Shown here: positions 7,098-17,788 of the stretch, piece by piece
How the letters are laid out: every line of letters begins with the position of its first letter
Position numbering within the stretch: the first letter of the stretch is position 1
Assembly: GCF_029543125.1 (NCBI RefSeq)
Contig: NZ_JARQWW010000001.1
Coordinates: forward strand, 62,001 to 126,000
Reading direction: 5' to 3'
Origin: Caulobacter segnis
GTDB lineage: Bacteria; Pseudomonadota; Alphaproteobacteria; Caulobacterales; Caulobacteraceae
Length of the DNA: 64,000 bases
Position numbers and translations under genes: made by a program
The notes under the pieces: model-generated
Told to the model about the DNA's origin: nothing
What the model saw: the letters and a program-made list of their open reading frames with translations, nothing else
Databases searched by the model: none

Positions 7098-8636
7098 ATG
7101 GCCTACCGATCCCTCCGCGAATTCATGGCCATGCTCGAGGCGAAGGGCGAACTGGTCCGCGTCTCCGAGCCCGTATCGTCGGTCCTCGAAATGACCGAGA
7201 TCCAGACCCGCCTGCTGGCGACCGGCGGCCCCGCCGTGCTGTTCGAGAACGTCATCAAGGCCGACGGCACGAAATCCGAGATGCCGGCCCTGGCCAACCT
7301 GTTCGGCACGGTGGCGCGGGTGGCCATGGGCGTGACCCTGGGCGGTGAAAGCCGCACCACCGCCGGCGAGCTGCGCGAGGTCGGCGAACTGCTGGCCTTC
7401 CTGCGCCAGCCGCAGCCGCCCAAGGGTCTGAAGGACGCCTTCGACATGCTGCCCCTGGCCAAGACGGTCATGAGCATGCGCCCCGCCGTGGTGAAGAAGG
7501 CCCCGGTGCAGGAGGTCGTCCTGACCGGCGACCAGATCGACCTCAGCAAGTTGCCGATCCAGACCTGCTGGCCGGGCGAGCCCGCGCCGCTGATCACCTG
7601 GCCGCTGGTGGTGACCAAGGGACCGGGCAAGGAGCGCGAGGACGACTTCAACCTGGGCATCTACCGGATGCAGGTCCTGGGCAAGGACAAGTGCATCATG
7701 CGCTGGCTGGCCCACCGCGGCGGCGCCCAGCACTACGCTCGCCACAAGAAGACTGGCGCCCGCGAGCCCTTGCCCGCCTGCGCGGTCCTGGGCGCTGATC
7801 CGGGCACCATCCTGGCCGCCGTGACCCCGGTGCCGGACACCCTGAGCGAATACCAGTTCGCCGGGCTGCTGCGCGGCGCCAAGGCCGAGCTGGTCCCGGC
7901 CAAGACCGTGCCCCTGATGGTCCCGGCCCAGGCCGAGATCGTGCTGGAAGGCCACGTCCTGCTGGACGAGTACGCCGACGAAGGGCCGTACGGCGACCAC
8001 ACCGGCTACTACAACAGCGTCGAGAAGTTCCCGGTCTTCCAGGTGACGGCGATCACCATGCGCAAGGACCCGATCTACCTGACCACCTTCACCGGCCGTC
8101 CGCCGGACGAGCCGAGCGTGCTGGGCGAGGCGCTGAACGAGGTGTTCATCCCGCTGATCCGCCAGCAATTCCCGGAGATCACCGACTTCTGGCTGCCGCC
8201 CGAGGGGTGTAGCTACCGCATCGCCGTGGTGTCGATGAAGAAGGCCTATCCCGGCCACGCCAAGCGCGTGATGCTGGCCGTGTGGAGCTATCTGCGCCAG
8301 TTCATGTACACCAAGTGGGTGATCGTCGTGGACGACGACATCAACGCCCGCGACTGGAAGGACGTCATGTGGGCGGTCAGCACCAAGATGGACCCGGCGC
8401 GGGACATCACGGTGATCGAGGACACCCCCATCGACTACCTCGACTTCGCCAGCCCCCAGAGCGGGCTGGGCTCGAAGATCGGCCTGGACGCCACCGACAA
8501 GTGGGAGCCCGAGACCCATCGCGAATGGGGCGAGGAGATCCGCATGGACCAGGACGTCATCGACTCGGTCAGCGAGAAGTGGTCGCGCCTTGGCCTGCCC
8601 GGCGGCGGCGCTCCCATCTGGAAACCGAAGAAATAG
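7098..8636 (+). CDS. ubiD: UbiD family decarboxylase (4-hydroxy-3-polyprenylbenzoate decarboxylase)
   Basis: The 512-residue enzyme removes the ring carboxylate during ubiquinone synthesis, using prenylated FMN made by UbiX (not in this window). Family signatures are present: [20 protein letters not shown] followed by the RGG..H loop for metal and prenyl-FMN binding, and [12 protein letters not shown] (about residues 293-303) with a catalytic Glu. The C-terminus [10 protein letters not shown] is typical of alphaproteobacterial UbiD. ATG 7098 follows ggaag by 6 bases. It is divergent from feoAB and followed by palindromic repeats, so it is probably a single-gene unit. Confidence 0.92.
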   Translation: MAYRSLREFMAMLEAKGELVRVSEPVSSVLEMTEIQTRLLATGGPAVLFENVIKADGTKSEMPALANLFGTVARVAMGVTLGGESRTTAGELREVGELLAFLRQPQPPKGLKDAFDMLPLAKTVMSMRPAVVKKAPVQEVVLTGDQIDLSKLPIQTCWPGEPAPLITWPLVVTKGPGKEREDDFNLGIYRMQVLGKDKCIMRWLAHRGGAQHYARHKKTGAREPLPACAVLGADPGTILAAVTPVPDTLSEYQFAGLLRGAKAELVPAKTVPLMVPAQAEIVLEGHVLLDEYADEGPYGDHTGYYNSVEKFPVFQVTAITMRKDPIYLTTFTGRPPDEPSVLGEALNEVFIPLIRQQFPEITDFWLPPEGCSYRIAVVSMKKAYPGHAKRVMLAVWSYLRQFMYTKWVIVVDDDINARDWKDVMWAVSTKMDPARDITVIEDTPIDYLDFASPQSGLGSKIGLDATDKWEPETHREWGEEIRMDQDVIDSVSEKWSRLGLPGGGAPIWKPKK

Positions 8637-8645
8637 GTACGTGCT

Positions 8646-8727
8646 TCGACTGGACGCTTCGCGTCCGCTCAGCATGACCAAGGCTTGCTGATTTCGTCAT
8701 CCTGAGGAGACGTGTCGAAGGACGCAA
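8646..8727. repeat. inverted pair of dispersed palindromic elements
   Basis: Two related elements face each other: tgcttcgac...gctcagcatgac at about 8646-8679 and gtcatcctgagg...gtcgaagga at about 8695-8722. Each resembles the reverse complement of the other. The first also contains the hairpin ggacgcttcgcgtcc. This type of intergenic repeat is common in alphaproteobacterial genomes. It lies between ubiD and the peptidase gene and has no coding capacity. Confidence 0.65.
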
Positions 8728-8735
8728 ACAGACAG

Positions 8736-8808
8736 CCGCTCATTCCCGCGAAGGCGGGAACCCAAGCGGACCATCAGAATGGACCCCCGCCCGCGCGGGG
8801 GAGAGCGG
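8736..8808. repeat. composite palindromic repeat, copy 1
   Basis: The element is bounded by ccgct and agcgg and carries two hairpins, cccgcgaaggcggg and cccccgcccgcgcggggg, separated by aacccaagc and a variable middle. The same arrangement occurs at 20044-20135. It ends 7 bases before the peptidase start, so it probably forms part of that mRNA's leader. Confidence 0.75.
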
Positions 8809-8815
8809 AAGAAAA

Positions 8816-10627
8816 ATGAACAGGCTCGGCGTCACCCTTCTCTTCACTAGCCTCCTCTCCACCACCGCCCTGGCGGCCCCTTGGGACAGCGAAATCCTGC
8901 CGCCGGCTCCGGCCTGGAAGGGCGCGAGCGAGAAGCTGGTCGCCAAGCCGAACGACCCGTGGATCACGCCGTCGGAGAAGACGGGCCTGACCGACAGCCC
9001 CAGCTATGCCGACACCCGGGCTTATCTGGAGCGCCTGGTCGCCGCGTCGAACGGCCTGCTTAAGCTGGAGGTGTTCGGCAAGTCGCCCGAGGGCCGCGAC
9101 ATGCTGGTGGTCGTCGCCAGCAAGGACGGCGCGACACTCGATCCCACCAAGCCGGTGTTCCTGGCCCAGGCCGGCATCCACCCGGGCGAGATCGACGGCA
9201 AGGACGCCGGCCTGATGCTGCTGCGCGACATCGCCCTGCGCGGGAAATCGAACCTGCTGGATGGCGTGAACTTCGTCTTCGTACCGATCTTCAGCGTCGA
9301 CGGGCATGAGCGGGCCGGGCGCTTCAACCGCCCCAACCAGCGCGGCCCGGTGATCCAGGGCTGGCGTCACACGGGCCAGAACCTCAATCTGAACCGCGAC
9401 TACGGCAAGCTCGACGCGCCGGAGATGCGGGCCATGCTGGGCCTGATCAACAAGTACGACCCGGCCCTCTACATGGACATCCATGTGACGGACGGCGTCG
9501 ACTACCAGTACGACATCACCTACGGCTGGGAAGGCTATCTGGGCCGCTCCTTCCACCGGTCGCCGGCCATCAGCGACTGGCTGGACAAGAGCTTCCTGCC
9601 CGCCACCGAAAAGGCGCTGAAGGCCGCCGGCCATATCCCGGGCGAGCTGATCTTCGCCAAGGACGACCGCAATCCGAAGGACGGCCTGACGGTCGATCCG
9701 TCCGGCCTGCGCTTCTCCACCGGCTACGGCGACGCCCGCCACACGCCGACCGTGCTGGTCGAGAACCACTCCCTGAAGCCGTACCGCCAGCGCGTGCTGG
9801 GCACCTATGTGCTGCTTGAGGAGAGCCTGAAGGTCGTGGCCCGTGACGGCGCTGCGGCGAAGGCGGCGGCCGCCGCTGACCGTCAGCTCCGGCCGACCGA
9901 CGTGGCGATGAACTACGAGGCTTCCGACAAGCCGGTGGGCCAGCGTCCGTTCCTGGGCATCCAGTACGAGACCTATCAGAGCCCCGCTTCGGGCGGGACG
10001 GAGGTGCGCTGGCTGGGCAAGGCCGATCCGAAGCCGTGGATCGAGACGCTTTACGCCGCCCAGCCCAGCCTGAAGATCAAGCCGCCCGTCGCCTATTACG
10101 TCCCGGCCACCAAGCCGGAGATCATCGAACGCCTGAAGGTCCACGGCATCCGCGTGGAGCCCCTGACCGCGCCCCAGGCCGTGGCGGTGGACATGCTGCG
10201 CCTGCCCGACGCTAAGGTCATCCCGCGCGGCAACGAAGGCCATATCCAGATCACGGCCGGCAAGGCGGCGCACGAGGCCCGCACCGTCACCTTCCCCGCC
10301 GGATCGGTCCGCGTGCCCGTCGACCAGCCGCTGGGCGAACTGGCCGTCCTGCTGCTGGAGCCCGAGAGCGAGGAGAGCTTCTTCGCCTGGGGCTTCTTCC
10401 CCGAAATCCTGCAGCGGGTGGAGTACATCGAGGGCTACGCCATCGCGCCGCTGGCCGAACGCATGCTGGCCGCCGATCCGAAGCTGAAGGCCGAATTCGA
10501 GGCCAAGCTGGCGACCGATCCCGCGTTCGCCAAGAACCAGAACGCCCGCCTGGCCTGGTTCTACGCCCGCACCCCCTATTACGACGAGCGGCACCTGCTC
10601 TACCCCGTCGGGCGGCAGGTGCAGTAA
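8816..10627 (+). CDS. exported M14 family zinc carboxypeptidase
   Basis: A 603-residue protein with a cleavable signal peptide (residues 1-21, ending TTALAAP). The M14 metallopeptidase domain follows at about 60-340: the zinc motif H122-P-G-E125 in QAGIHPGEIDGKD, a third ligand H223 in MDIHVTDG, the substrate-binding stretch NLNRDYGKLDAPE, and the catalytic-Glu region VENHSLKPY. The remaining residues to 603 form a C-terminal extension seen in large secreted or periplasmic relatives. It should trim peptides from the C-terminus outside the cytoplasm. It stands alone downstream of palindromic repeats. Confidence 0.88.
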   Translation: MNRLGVTLLFTSLLSTTALAAPWDSEILPPAPAWKGASEKLVAKPNDPWITPSEKTGLTDSPSYADTRAYLERLVAASNGLLKLEVFGKSPEGRDMLVVVASKDGATLDPTKPVFLAQAGIHPGEIDGKDAGLMLLRDIALRGKSNLLDGVNFVFVPIFSVDGHERAGRFNRPNQRGPVIQGWRHTGQNLNLNRDYGKLDAPEMRAMLGLINKYDPALYMDIHVTDGVDYQYDITYGWEGYLGRSFHRSPAISDWLDKSFLPATEKALKAAGHIPGELIFAKDDRNPKDGLTVDPSGLRFSTGYGDARHTPTVLVENHSLKPYRQRVLGTYVLLEESLKVVARDGAAAKAAAAADRQLRPTDVAMNYEASDKPVGQRPFLGIQYETYQSPASGGTEVRWLGKADPKPWIETLYAAQPSLKIKPPVAYYVPATKPEIIERLKVHGIRVEPLTAPQAVAVDMLRLPDAKVIPRGNEGHIQITAGKAAHEARTVTFPAGSVRVPVDQPLGELAVLLLEPESEESFFAWGFFPEILQRVEYIEGYAIAPLAERMLAADPKLKAEFEAKLATDPAFAKNQNARLAWFYARTPYYDERHLLYPVGRQVQ

Positions 10628-10692
10628 CCCCGAAACTTGCGGGCGTGCACAAAGCGGCGCCTATTGAGCACGGGGCGTAGAGGAACTTCGCG

Positions 10693-11094
10693 TTGAACAG
10701 TTTGACTTCAGGACCCGCGGCGGCGCTGTGGGTGGGCCTGCACATCCTGCTTTTGCTGGTGCTTTCGGTTCGGGTGGTGCGTCTGCGACGCCGTCACAAG
10801 GTCGCCCTGGGCGACGGCGGGCATCCGGACCTGGCCCAGGCCATCCGAGCCTTTGGCAACGCTACTGAGTACGCCCCCATCGGCCTGATCGGCCTGGTGC
10901 TGCTGGCCCAGCTCGGCGCCCTGCCCCTCGCCATCCATCTGGGCGGCCTGCTGCTGTTCGTCGGACGCCTGGTCCACGCCATCGGCCTGTCCAACAGCGG
11001 CGGAGCGTCTCTGCCGCGCGCCGTGGGCATGCTGGTCAGCTGGATCGCCTTCGTGTTCATCGCCGCCGTCCTGCTGATCTACGCGATCGTCTGA
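10693..11094 (+). CDS. MAPEG family membrane protein
   Basis: The 133-residue protein has four hydrophobic helices and the MAPEG signature R52-x3-N56-x2-E59-Y-APIGL in the first cytoplasmic loop and second helix. Family members range from microsomal glutathione transferases to uncharacterised bacterial proteins of this short type (YecN-like). The start is TTG 10693, preceded by agagga about 8 bases upstream; no in-frame ATG would keep the first helix. It lies 15-40 bases before pmbA and may be cotranscribed. A glutathione-dependent role is possible but not shown. Confidence 0.85.
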   Translation: MNSLTSGPAAALWVGLHILLLLVLSVRVVRLRRRHKVALGDGGHPDLAQAIRAFGNATEYAPIGLIGLVLLAQLGALPLAIHLGGLLLFVGRLVHAIGLSNSGGASLPRAVGMLVSWIAFVFIAAVLLIYAIV

Positions 11095-11135
11095 CGCGGG
11101 CTGGGCGCTTGCCCCGCAAGGGTGCGGCGCCCCAT

Positions 11136-12476
11136 ATGGCGGCCATGGATCAAAACCTCCTCAACGACGTCATCGGCGCCGCGCTCAAGGCCGGAGCCGA
11201 CGCGGCCGAGGCCGTCTTCGCCGAACGCCAGTCCCTGTCCGTCACCGTCCGCATGGGCGACCTGGAGGAGGTCGAGCGTGAAGAGGCGCAGGACCTGGGC
11301 GTCCGCGTCTTCGTGGGCCAGCGCCAGGCCGTGGTGTCCGGCTCCGACCTGTCGACCGAGGGCCGCCGCAAGCTGATCGAGCGCGCCGTGGCCATGGCCC
11401 GCCTGGCCCCGGAAGACCCCTATGCCGGCTTCGCGCCGCAGGATCGTCTAGCCAAGGGGCCGCACGCCGACCTCGACCTTTATGACGCCTATGAACCTTC
11501 GGCGGAGTCGCTGGAGGACAAGGCCCGCGTCGCCGAGGCCGCCGCCCGCGCCATCGAGGGCGTGACGAATTCCGACGGCGGTTCGGCCGCCTGGTCGTCG
11601 TCCAACTGGCTCATGGCCACCAGCCACGGCTTCACGGGCGCGCACCGCGCCACCGGTTTCTCGCTTTCCGCCTCGGCCATCGCCGGGGAAGGCGCGGGCA
11701 TGGAGCGGGGCGGCGAAGGCCGCAGCCTGCGCCATGCCGAGGACCTGCCCTCGCCTGACGCCATCGGCGCCGAGGCCGGCCGCCGCGCCGCCGCCCGCCT
11801 GGGCGCGCGCAAGATCGAATCGACCACCGCGCCGGTGATCTTCGAGAACCGCCTGGCGACTTCGCTGCTCGGCCCGCTGCTCGGCGCCATTTCCGGCCCG
11901 GCCGTGGCGCGCGGGGTGTCGTTTCTGAAGGACAAGCTCGGCCAGCAGATCTTCACCAAGGGGATCGAGCTGATCGACGATCCGCATGTGGTGCGCGGCC
12001 TGGGCTCCTCGCCCTTCGATGATGAAGGCGTGCTGAGCAAGCGCATGGCCCTGATCGAGGATGGGGTCCTGACCACCTGGCTGCTGAACAGCGCCGCCGC
12101 CCGGCAATTGGGCCTGGAAACCACCGGCCACGCCTCGCGCGGGCTGGCGGGACCGCCCGGCGTCTCGACCTCGAACCTGACGTTGAAGCCGGGGACCGAC
12201 GACCTCGCCGCCCTGATGAAGGGCGCGGGGACGGGTCTGCTGGTCACCTCCATGTTCGGGCCATCCCTGAACGGCAACACCGGCGACTGGTCGGTGGGTT
12301 GCTCGGGCGTGTGGTTCGAAAATGGCGAGGAGGCCTATCCGGTCACCGAAATCACCGTCGCCGGCAACCTGATCGACATCTACGCCCGCCTGATCCCTGG
12401 CTCGGACCTGGAGATCCGGGGCTCGGCCAACTCGCCGTCTATCCTGGTGGACGGCTTGGCGATCGCCGGCAAATGA
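11136..12476 (+). CDS. pmbA: TldE/PmbA family metalloprotease subunit
   Basis: About 446 residues of the TldD/TldE family. TldD and TldE form a heterodimeric metalloprotease that matures modified peptides and degrades CcdA-like antitoxins; TldE is the non-catalytic half. The HExxxH zinc motif of TldD is absent here, as expected for PmbA. Characteristic features are GADAAEAVFAERQSLSVTVR at the N-terminus and the C-terminal block GNTGDWSVGCSGVWFENGE and LIPGSDLEIRGSANSPSILVDGL. Start ATG 11136 or 11145 cannot be separated; no strong ribosome site. The stop overlaps the next gene (ATGA), a conserved pairing. Confidence 0.9.
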   Translation: MAAMDQNLLNDVIGAALKAGADAAEAVFAERQSLSVTVRMGDLEEVEREEAQDLGVRVFVGQRQAVVSGSDLSTEGRRKLIERAVAMARLAPEDPYAGFAPQDRLAKGPHADLDLYDAYEPSAESLEDKARVAEAAARAIEGVTNSDGGSAAWSSSNWLMATSHGFTGAHRATGFSLSASAIAGEGAGMERGGEGRSLRHAEDLPSPDAIGAEAGRRAAARLGARKIESTTAPVIFENRLATSLLGPLLGAISGPAVARGVSFLKDKLGQQIFTKGIELIDDPHVVRGLGSSPFDDEGVLSKRMALIEDGVLTTWLLNSAAARQLGLETTGHASRGLAGPPGVSTSNLTLKPGTDDLAALMKGAGTGLLVTSMFGPSLNGNTGDWSVGCSGVWFENGEEAYPVTEITVAGNLIDIYARLIPGSDLEIRGSANSPSILVDGLAIAGK

Positions 12477-13255
12477 TCGCGGACCTCGCCCTCATCCGCA
12501 CGGCGGCGCTGGAGGCGGGGAAGCTGGCGCTGACGATGCGCGCGGCGGGTCTGAAGATCTGGAACAAGGACGGCGGCTCGCCGGTCACCGACGCCGACCT
12601 GGCGGTGGACAAGCGGCTGCACGAGATCCTGACCGCCGCCCGCCCGGACTATGGCTGGCTGTCTGAGGAGACGATCGACGACCCGGAGCGCCTGACCCGC
12701 CGCCGCCTGTTCTGCGTCGATCCCATCGACGGCACGGCGGCGTTCCTGAAGAACAAGCCGTGGTTCACGGTCTGCATCGCCGTGGTCGAGGACGGCCTGC
12801 CGGTCTGCGGCGTGGTCTATGCGCCGGCTCTGGACGAGATGTTCGAGGCGGTGGCCGGCCAGGGCGCGACCCTGAACGGCGCGCCGATCCAGCCGAGCGC
12901 CGCCGTCGAATTGAACGACTGCGCCATGCTGGGCGACGCGCGGATGTTCCAGCACCCCGAATGGCCGCAGCCCTGGCCGCCCATGCGGGTGGAGAGCCGA
13001 AACTCCATCGCCTATCGCCTGTGCCTGGTGGCCGACGGCCGGTTCGACGCCGCCGTGGCCCTGACGCCCAAGAATGAATGGGACCTGGCCGCCGCAGACC
13101 TGATCGTGCGGGAGGCCGGCGGACTGGCCACGGACCACTTCGGCCGGCGCTTCACCTACAACGCGCCGATTCCGAAGGCGCCCAGCGTCATTTGCGCCGC
13201 TCCGGCGCTACACCCGTTGATCTTGGAGCGCGTCGCGCATATCGGACGCCCGTAA
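12473..13255 (+). CDS. inositol monophosphatase/CysQ family phosphatase
   Basis: The 260-residue product has the metal sites of the family: E65-E66 in WLSEETID, the motif D83-P-I-D86-G-T, and the C-terminal WDLAAADLIVREAGG with the third Asp. These enzymes hydrolyse inositol phosphate or 3'-phosphoadenosine 5'-phosphate with two or three Mg2+ ions. Position after pmbA and before a DUF4170 gene is conserved in alphaproteobacteria, where the gene is often annotated cysQ. The substrate cannot be decided from sequence. The ATG overlaps the pmbA stop by four bases; a longer upstream frame is rejected because it lies within pmbA. Confidence 0.9.
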   Translation: MIADLALIRTAALEAGKLALTMRAAGLKIWNKDGGSPVTDADLAVDKRLHEILTAARPDYGWLSEETIDDPERLTRRRLFCVDPIDGTAAFLKNKPWFTVCIAVVEDGLPVCGVVYAPALDEMFEAVAGQGATLNGAPIQPSAAVELNDCAMLGDARMFQHPEWPQPWPPMRVESRNSIAYRLCLVADGRFDAAVALTPKNEWDLAAADLIVREAGGLATDHFGRRFTYNAPIPKAPSVICAAPALHPLILERVAHIGRP

Positions 13256-13295
13256 CCTCCCAATCCAGCCTCGACAAAGAAGGCATCTGCGCAAC

Positions 13296-13520
13296 ATGAG
13301 CGACAAACAACTCCTGCACATCGTCATCGGCGGCGAACTGAAAGACGTGGCCGGCATCGAATTCCGCGACCTGTCCCAGGTCGAATTCGTCGGCGCCTAT
13401 CCGACCTACGAAGACGCCCACAAGGCCTGGAAGGCCAAGGCCCAGGCGACCGTGGACAACGCCCACGCCCGCTACTTCATCATCCACGCCCACAAGCTGC
13501 TGGATCCGAGCGTGGCCTAA
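13296..13520 (+). CDS. DUF4170 domain protein
   Basis: A 74-residue protein (LLHIVIGGELKDVAGIEFRDLSQ...FVGAYPTYEDAHKAWKAKAQ...ARYFIIHAHKLLDP) that matches the small DUF4170 family almost end to end. The pattern of alternating strands and one amphipathic helix suggests a compact alpha/beta fold. It has no known function but is regularly found next to the inositol-phosphatase-family gene and lipid A genes in alphaproteobacteria, as here. ATG 13296 begins the conserved region directly. Confidence 0.85.
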   Translation: MSDKQLLHIVIGGELKDVAGIEFRDLSQVEFVGAYPTYEDAHKAWKAKAQATVDNAHARYFIIHAHKLLDPSVA

Positions 13521-13526
13521 GGGCCC

Positions 13527-14192
13527 CTATTCCCGCCGCAGCAGCTTCTCGGTCAGCACCGAGCCCAGCATGCCGGCGCGGAAATCGGCCTTCATCGAGA
13601 CCGGGTCGTAGGCGTCGCTTTCGACCCACTCGGTGAAGGTCTGCCCCTTGGGCTCCCCCTCCGCCAGATAGCGCTCGAACACATAGTCGAGCACCCCCGT
13701 CTTGCCCTGCTTCACGTGAAGGTAGCGCAGGGAAAGCTCCTTCATGGCCTCGCGGATCGGCAGGCCCAGACGATAATGGGCGTAGAACACGCTCATGATC
13801 CCCGCACGGTCCGCGCCGGACTTGCAGTGGATCAGGGCCGGGTACTCGATGGTGTCGTACAGCACCTTGGCGCCCAGGGCCCGCTCGCGGATCGGCACCT
13901 CGCGGCTGGTGATCACGAAGTCCACGAAGTTCAGGCCCAGCCGCTCGCAGGCGTCCTTCTCCAGGGCGTAGAACGCGCCGTCATAGCCGCCGCGCAGGTT
14001 CACGATGGTCTTGATGCCCTGCTTCTTCCAGCGGGCGATCTGGAACGGCCAGGGCTGGTTGGTGCGCACCAGCTCGGGGCTGACCCAGTGGGCGTTCTGG
14101 AAGCCGATGCGCAGGAACGCGTGGTCCTTCCACCAATAATCCCAATAGGCGCGCAGGCGGCCGCCAAAGGTCGTCAGGTCGTAAGCGGGCAA
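13527..14192 (-). CDS. dual-specificity/tyrosine phosphatase family protein
   Basis: The 221-residue product has the phosphatase P-loop HCKSGADRAG (Cys123 and Arg129 of the CX5R motif) and the upstream FQIARWKKQGIKTIVNLRGG region typical of atypical dual-specificity phosphatases. A conserved N-terminal block (WDYWWKDHAFLRIGFQNAHWV) is shared with alphaproteobacterial envelope-locus relatives. The start chosen is TTG 14192, which has aaggag 7 bases upstream; the ATG at 14231 has no such site. It is antisense to its neighbours and lies between the DUF4170 gene and the lipid A operon. Protein, inositol or lipid phosphate are all possible substrates. Confidence 0.82.
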   Translation of the reverse strand: MPAYDLTTFGGRLRAYWDYWWKDHAFLRIGFQNAHWVSPELVRTNQPWPFQIARWKKQGIKTIVNLRGGYDGAFYALEKDACERLGLNFVDFVITSREVPIRERALGAKVLYDTIEYPALIHCKSGADRAGIMSVFYAHYRLGLPIREAMKELSLRYLHVKQGKTGVLDYVFERYLAEGEPKGQTFTEWVESDAYDPVSMKADFRAGMLGSVLTEKLLRRE

Positions 14193-14293
14193 GCAGGGGC
14201 TCCTTGGCTGGCCGCCTAAGTAGGGCCGCATTGCCCGGACAGCAAATGCCCTGTGCTTGACAGATTCCCTCCCAAGGCCGACCCACTGCCCCG

Positions 14294-16071
<1,778 letters not shown>

Positions 16072-16075
<4 letters not shown>

Positions 16076-16770
16076 GGCCGCTTCGCAACCCCGTGGTGAT
16101 CAGCGTCCTGTCCGCTGTGTTCGCCGCCTATCTGCGCTTCGTCTTCGCCACCCTTCGCTGGACGCGTGAGGGGCAGGAGAACGCCGCCGCCGTGGCCGCC
16201 ATGCGCGACGAGAAGGGCGTGATCATCTGCTTCTGGCACGCCCGCATCCCGCTTTCCCCCGCCGCCTGGAAGCAGGGGCCGGAGCGCCAGCCGGTGCGCG
16301 CGCTGATCTCCCACTCCTCGGACGGCGAGTTCATCGCCCGCGCGGTGGGCCATATCGGCTTTCCGGCCATTCGCGGCTCATCGAAGAAGAAGACCGATCC
16401 GGCCAAGAACAAGGGCGGGGAGCAGGCCTTCCGCGACATGATCAAGTGGGTGCAGACGCGCGGCGGCGTCGCCCTGACCCCCGACGGCCCGCGCGGCCCG
16501 GCGGAGGTGATGCAGCTCGGCGTCGTCTCCCTGGCCCGCTTCACGCGCGCCCCGGTGCTGATGCTGGGCCTGGCCTGCCGCCCCTGCCTGCGCCTGGGCA
16601 CCTGGGACGGGACGGTGCTGCCCCTGCCTTTCGGGCGCGCGTCCATCGTCTGGGAAGGACCGTTCGAAGCGCCCCGCGACGCTGACCCGGAGGCGCTGGC
16701 CGCCGATTGGGGTCGCCGCCTGACCGCTGTGACAGAACGCGCCGAAGCCCTGCTGGCGAAGCAGCCCTGA
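16072..16770 (+). CDS. DUF374 family lysophospholipid/lipid A acyltransferase
   Basis: The 232-residue protein belongs to the DUF374 branch of LPLAT acyltransferases. Visible features are an N-terminal hydrophobic helix, CFWHARIPL, the HSSDGEFIARA block that replaces the HX4D catalytic motif, IRGSSKKK, and TPDGPRGPAEVMQLGVVSLA. Members transfer acyl chains to lipid A precursors or lysophospholipids at the inner membrane. The start is TTG 16072, overlapping the stop of the exporter gene, so translation is probably coupled. Its place between an MsbA-like gene and waaA supports a lipid A function. Confidence 0.85.
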
Positions 16771-16777
16771 CCGTGGG

Positions 16778-17788
16778 ATGAAGGGCGTCATGGGGCATGA
16801 TCACCACCATCATCACGGACACGACCACCATCACGGCCATGGGCACGACCATGGACACGACCATGGACACGGGCACAGCCACGCCCATGGTCACGGCCAT
16901 CATCATCACGCCCCCACGGACTTCGGCCGCGCCTTCGCCATCGGCACCGCGCTGAACCTGGGCTTCGTGGTGGTGGAGGCCGCCGCCGGCTTCTGGACCA
17001 ACTCGCTGGCCCTGCTGGCTGACGCCGGCCACAACCTGTCCGACGTCTTGGGCCTGATCATGGCCTGGGTGGCGGCGGAGCTGGCCAAGCGCGCCGCCAC
17101 CCCGCGCCGCACCTACGGCCTGCGCAAGGGCACCATCCTGGCGTCCTTGGCCAACGCCGCGACCCTGCTGTTCGCCATCGGCGCCATCGCCTGGGAGGCG
17201 GTGCGCCGCTTCCAGGCCCCGCATCCGATCGAGGCGGGTCCCGTCATGCTGGTCGCCGCCATCGGGGTGGTGATCAACACCGGCACCGCCCTGATGTTCA
17301 TGCGCGGCAGCAAGGACGACCTGAACGTTCGCGGCGCTTTCCTGCACATGGCGGCGGATGCGGCCGTATCGGCCGGGGTGATCGTGGCGGCCTTCGCCAT
17401 GAGCCTGACCAACTGGGTGTGGATCGACCCCGTCGTCAGTCTGGTGATCGTGCTGGTCATCCTGCTCGGCACCTGGGGCCTGCTGCGCGACAGCCTGGAT
17501 CTGGCGCTGGACGCCGCCCCGCGCGGGATCGACCCGACCGCCGTCCGCGCCTGGTTGGAAGGCCTGCCCGGGGTGACCGAGGTCCACGACCTGCACATCT
17601 GGGCCATGAGCACCACCGAGACGGCCCTGACCGCCCACATCACCCGGCCTGTCGGCGATGACGGCGACGAGTTCCTGCACGCCGCCTGCGCCGGGCTGAA
17701 CGCGAAGTTCCGCATCGGCCACGCCACCTTGCAGGTGGAGCGCGGCGGCTCGGCGGATTGCCGCCTGGCCCCGGCGCACGTGATTTGA
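16778..17788 (+). CDS. CDF family Zn2+/divalent cation exporter with His-rich N-terminus
   Basis: A 336-residue cation diffusion facilitator of the CzcD/ZitB type. Residues 7-44 contain 24 histidines, a cytosolic metal-binding tail. Six membrane helices follow (about 50-225). The metal site residues are visible as H and D in LADAGHNLSD (helix 2) and HMAADA (helix 5), the two His-two Asp set typical of zinc export by proton exchange. A cytosolic C-terminal domain (VTEVHDLHIWAMS) ends the protein. Start 16778 or 16790 is possible. It sits inside the lipid A operon and its stop overlaps the waaA start. Confidence 0.93.
   Translation: MKGVMGHDHHHHHGHDHHHGHGHDHGHDHGHGHSHAHGHGHHHHAPTDFGRAFAIGTALNLGFVVVEAAAGFWTNSLALLADAGHNLSDVLGLIMAWVAAELAKRAATPRRTYGLRKGTILASLANAATLLFAIGAIAWEAVRRFQAPHPIEAGPVMLVAAIGVVINTGTALMFMRGSKDDLNVRGAFLHMAADAAVSAGVIVAAFAMSLTNWVWIDPVVSLVIVLVILLGTWGLLRDSLDLALDAAPRGIDPTAVRAWLEGLPGVTEVHDLHIWAMSTTETALTAHITRPVGDDGDEFLHAACAGLNAKFRIGHATLQVERGGSADCRLAPAHVI

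Noticed and set aside
4985..7348. Very long plus-strand open frame (over 780 codons) opposite feoB and feoA
   Set aside because: It is the GC-rich antisense shadow of feoB: extreme His, Gln, Asp and Arg content, no known domain, and it crosses the feoA promoter and the start of ubiD.
16798..16920. Tandem short DNA repeats (gaccatggacac type)
   Set aside because: They are the His/Asp/Gly codons of the metal-binding N-terminus of the CDF protein, not a minisatellite or CRISPR.
16541..17779. Minus-strand 412-codon frame opposite the CDF gene with a Met/Val-rich stretch
   Set aside because: The odd Met-Val run is the antisense reading of the His-codon tract of the CDF gene; no ribosome site or domain.
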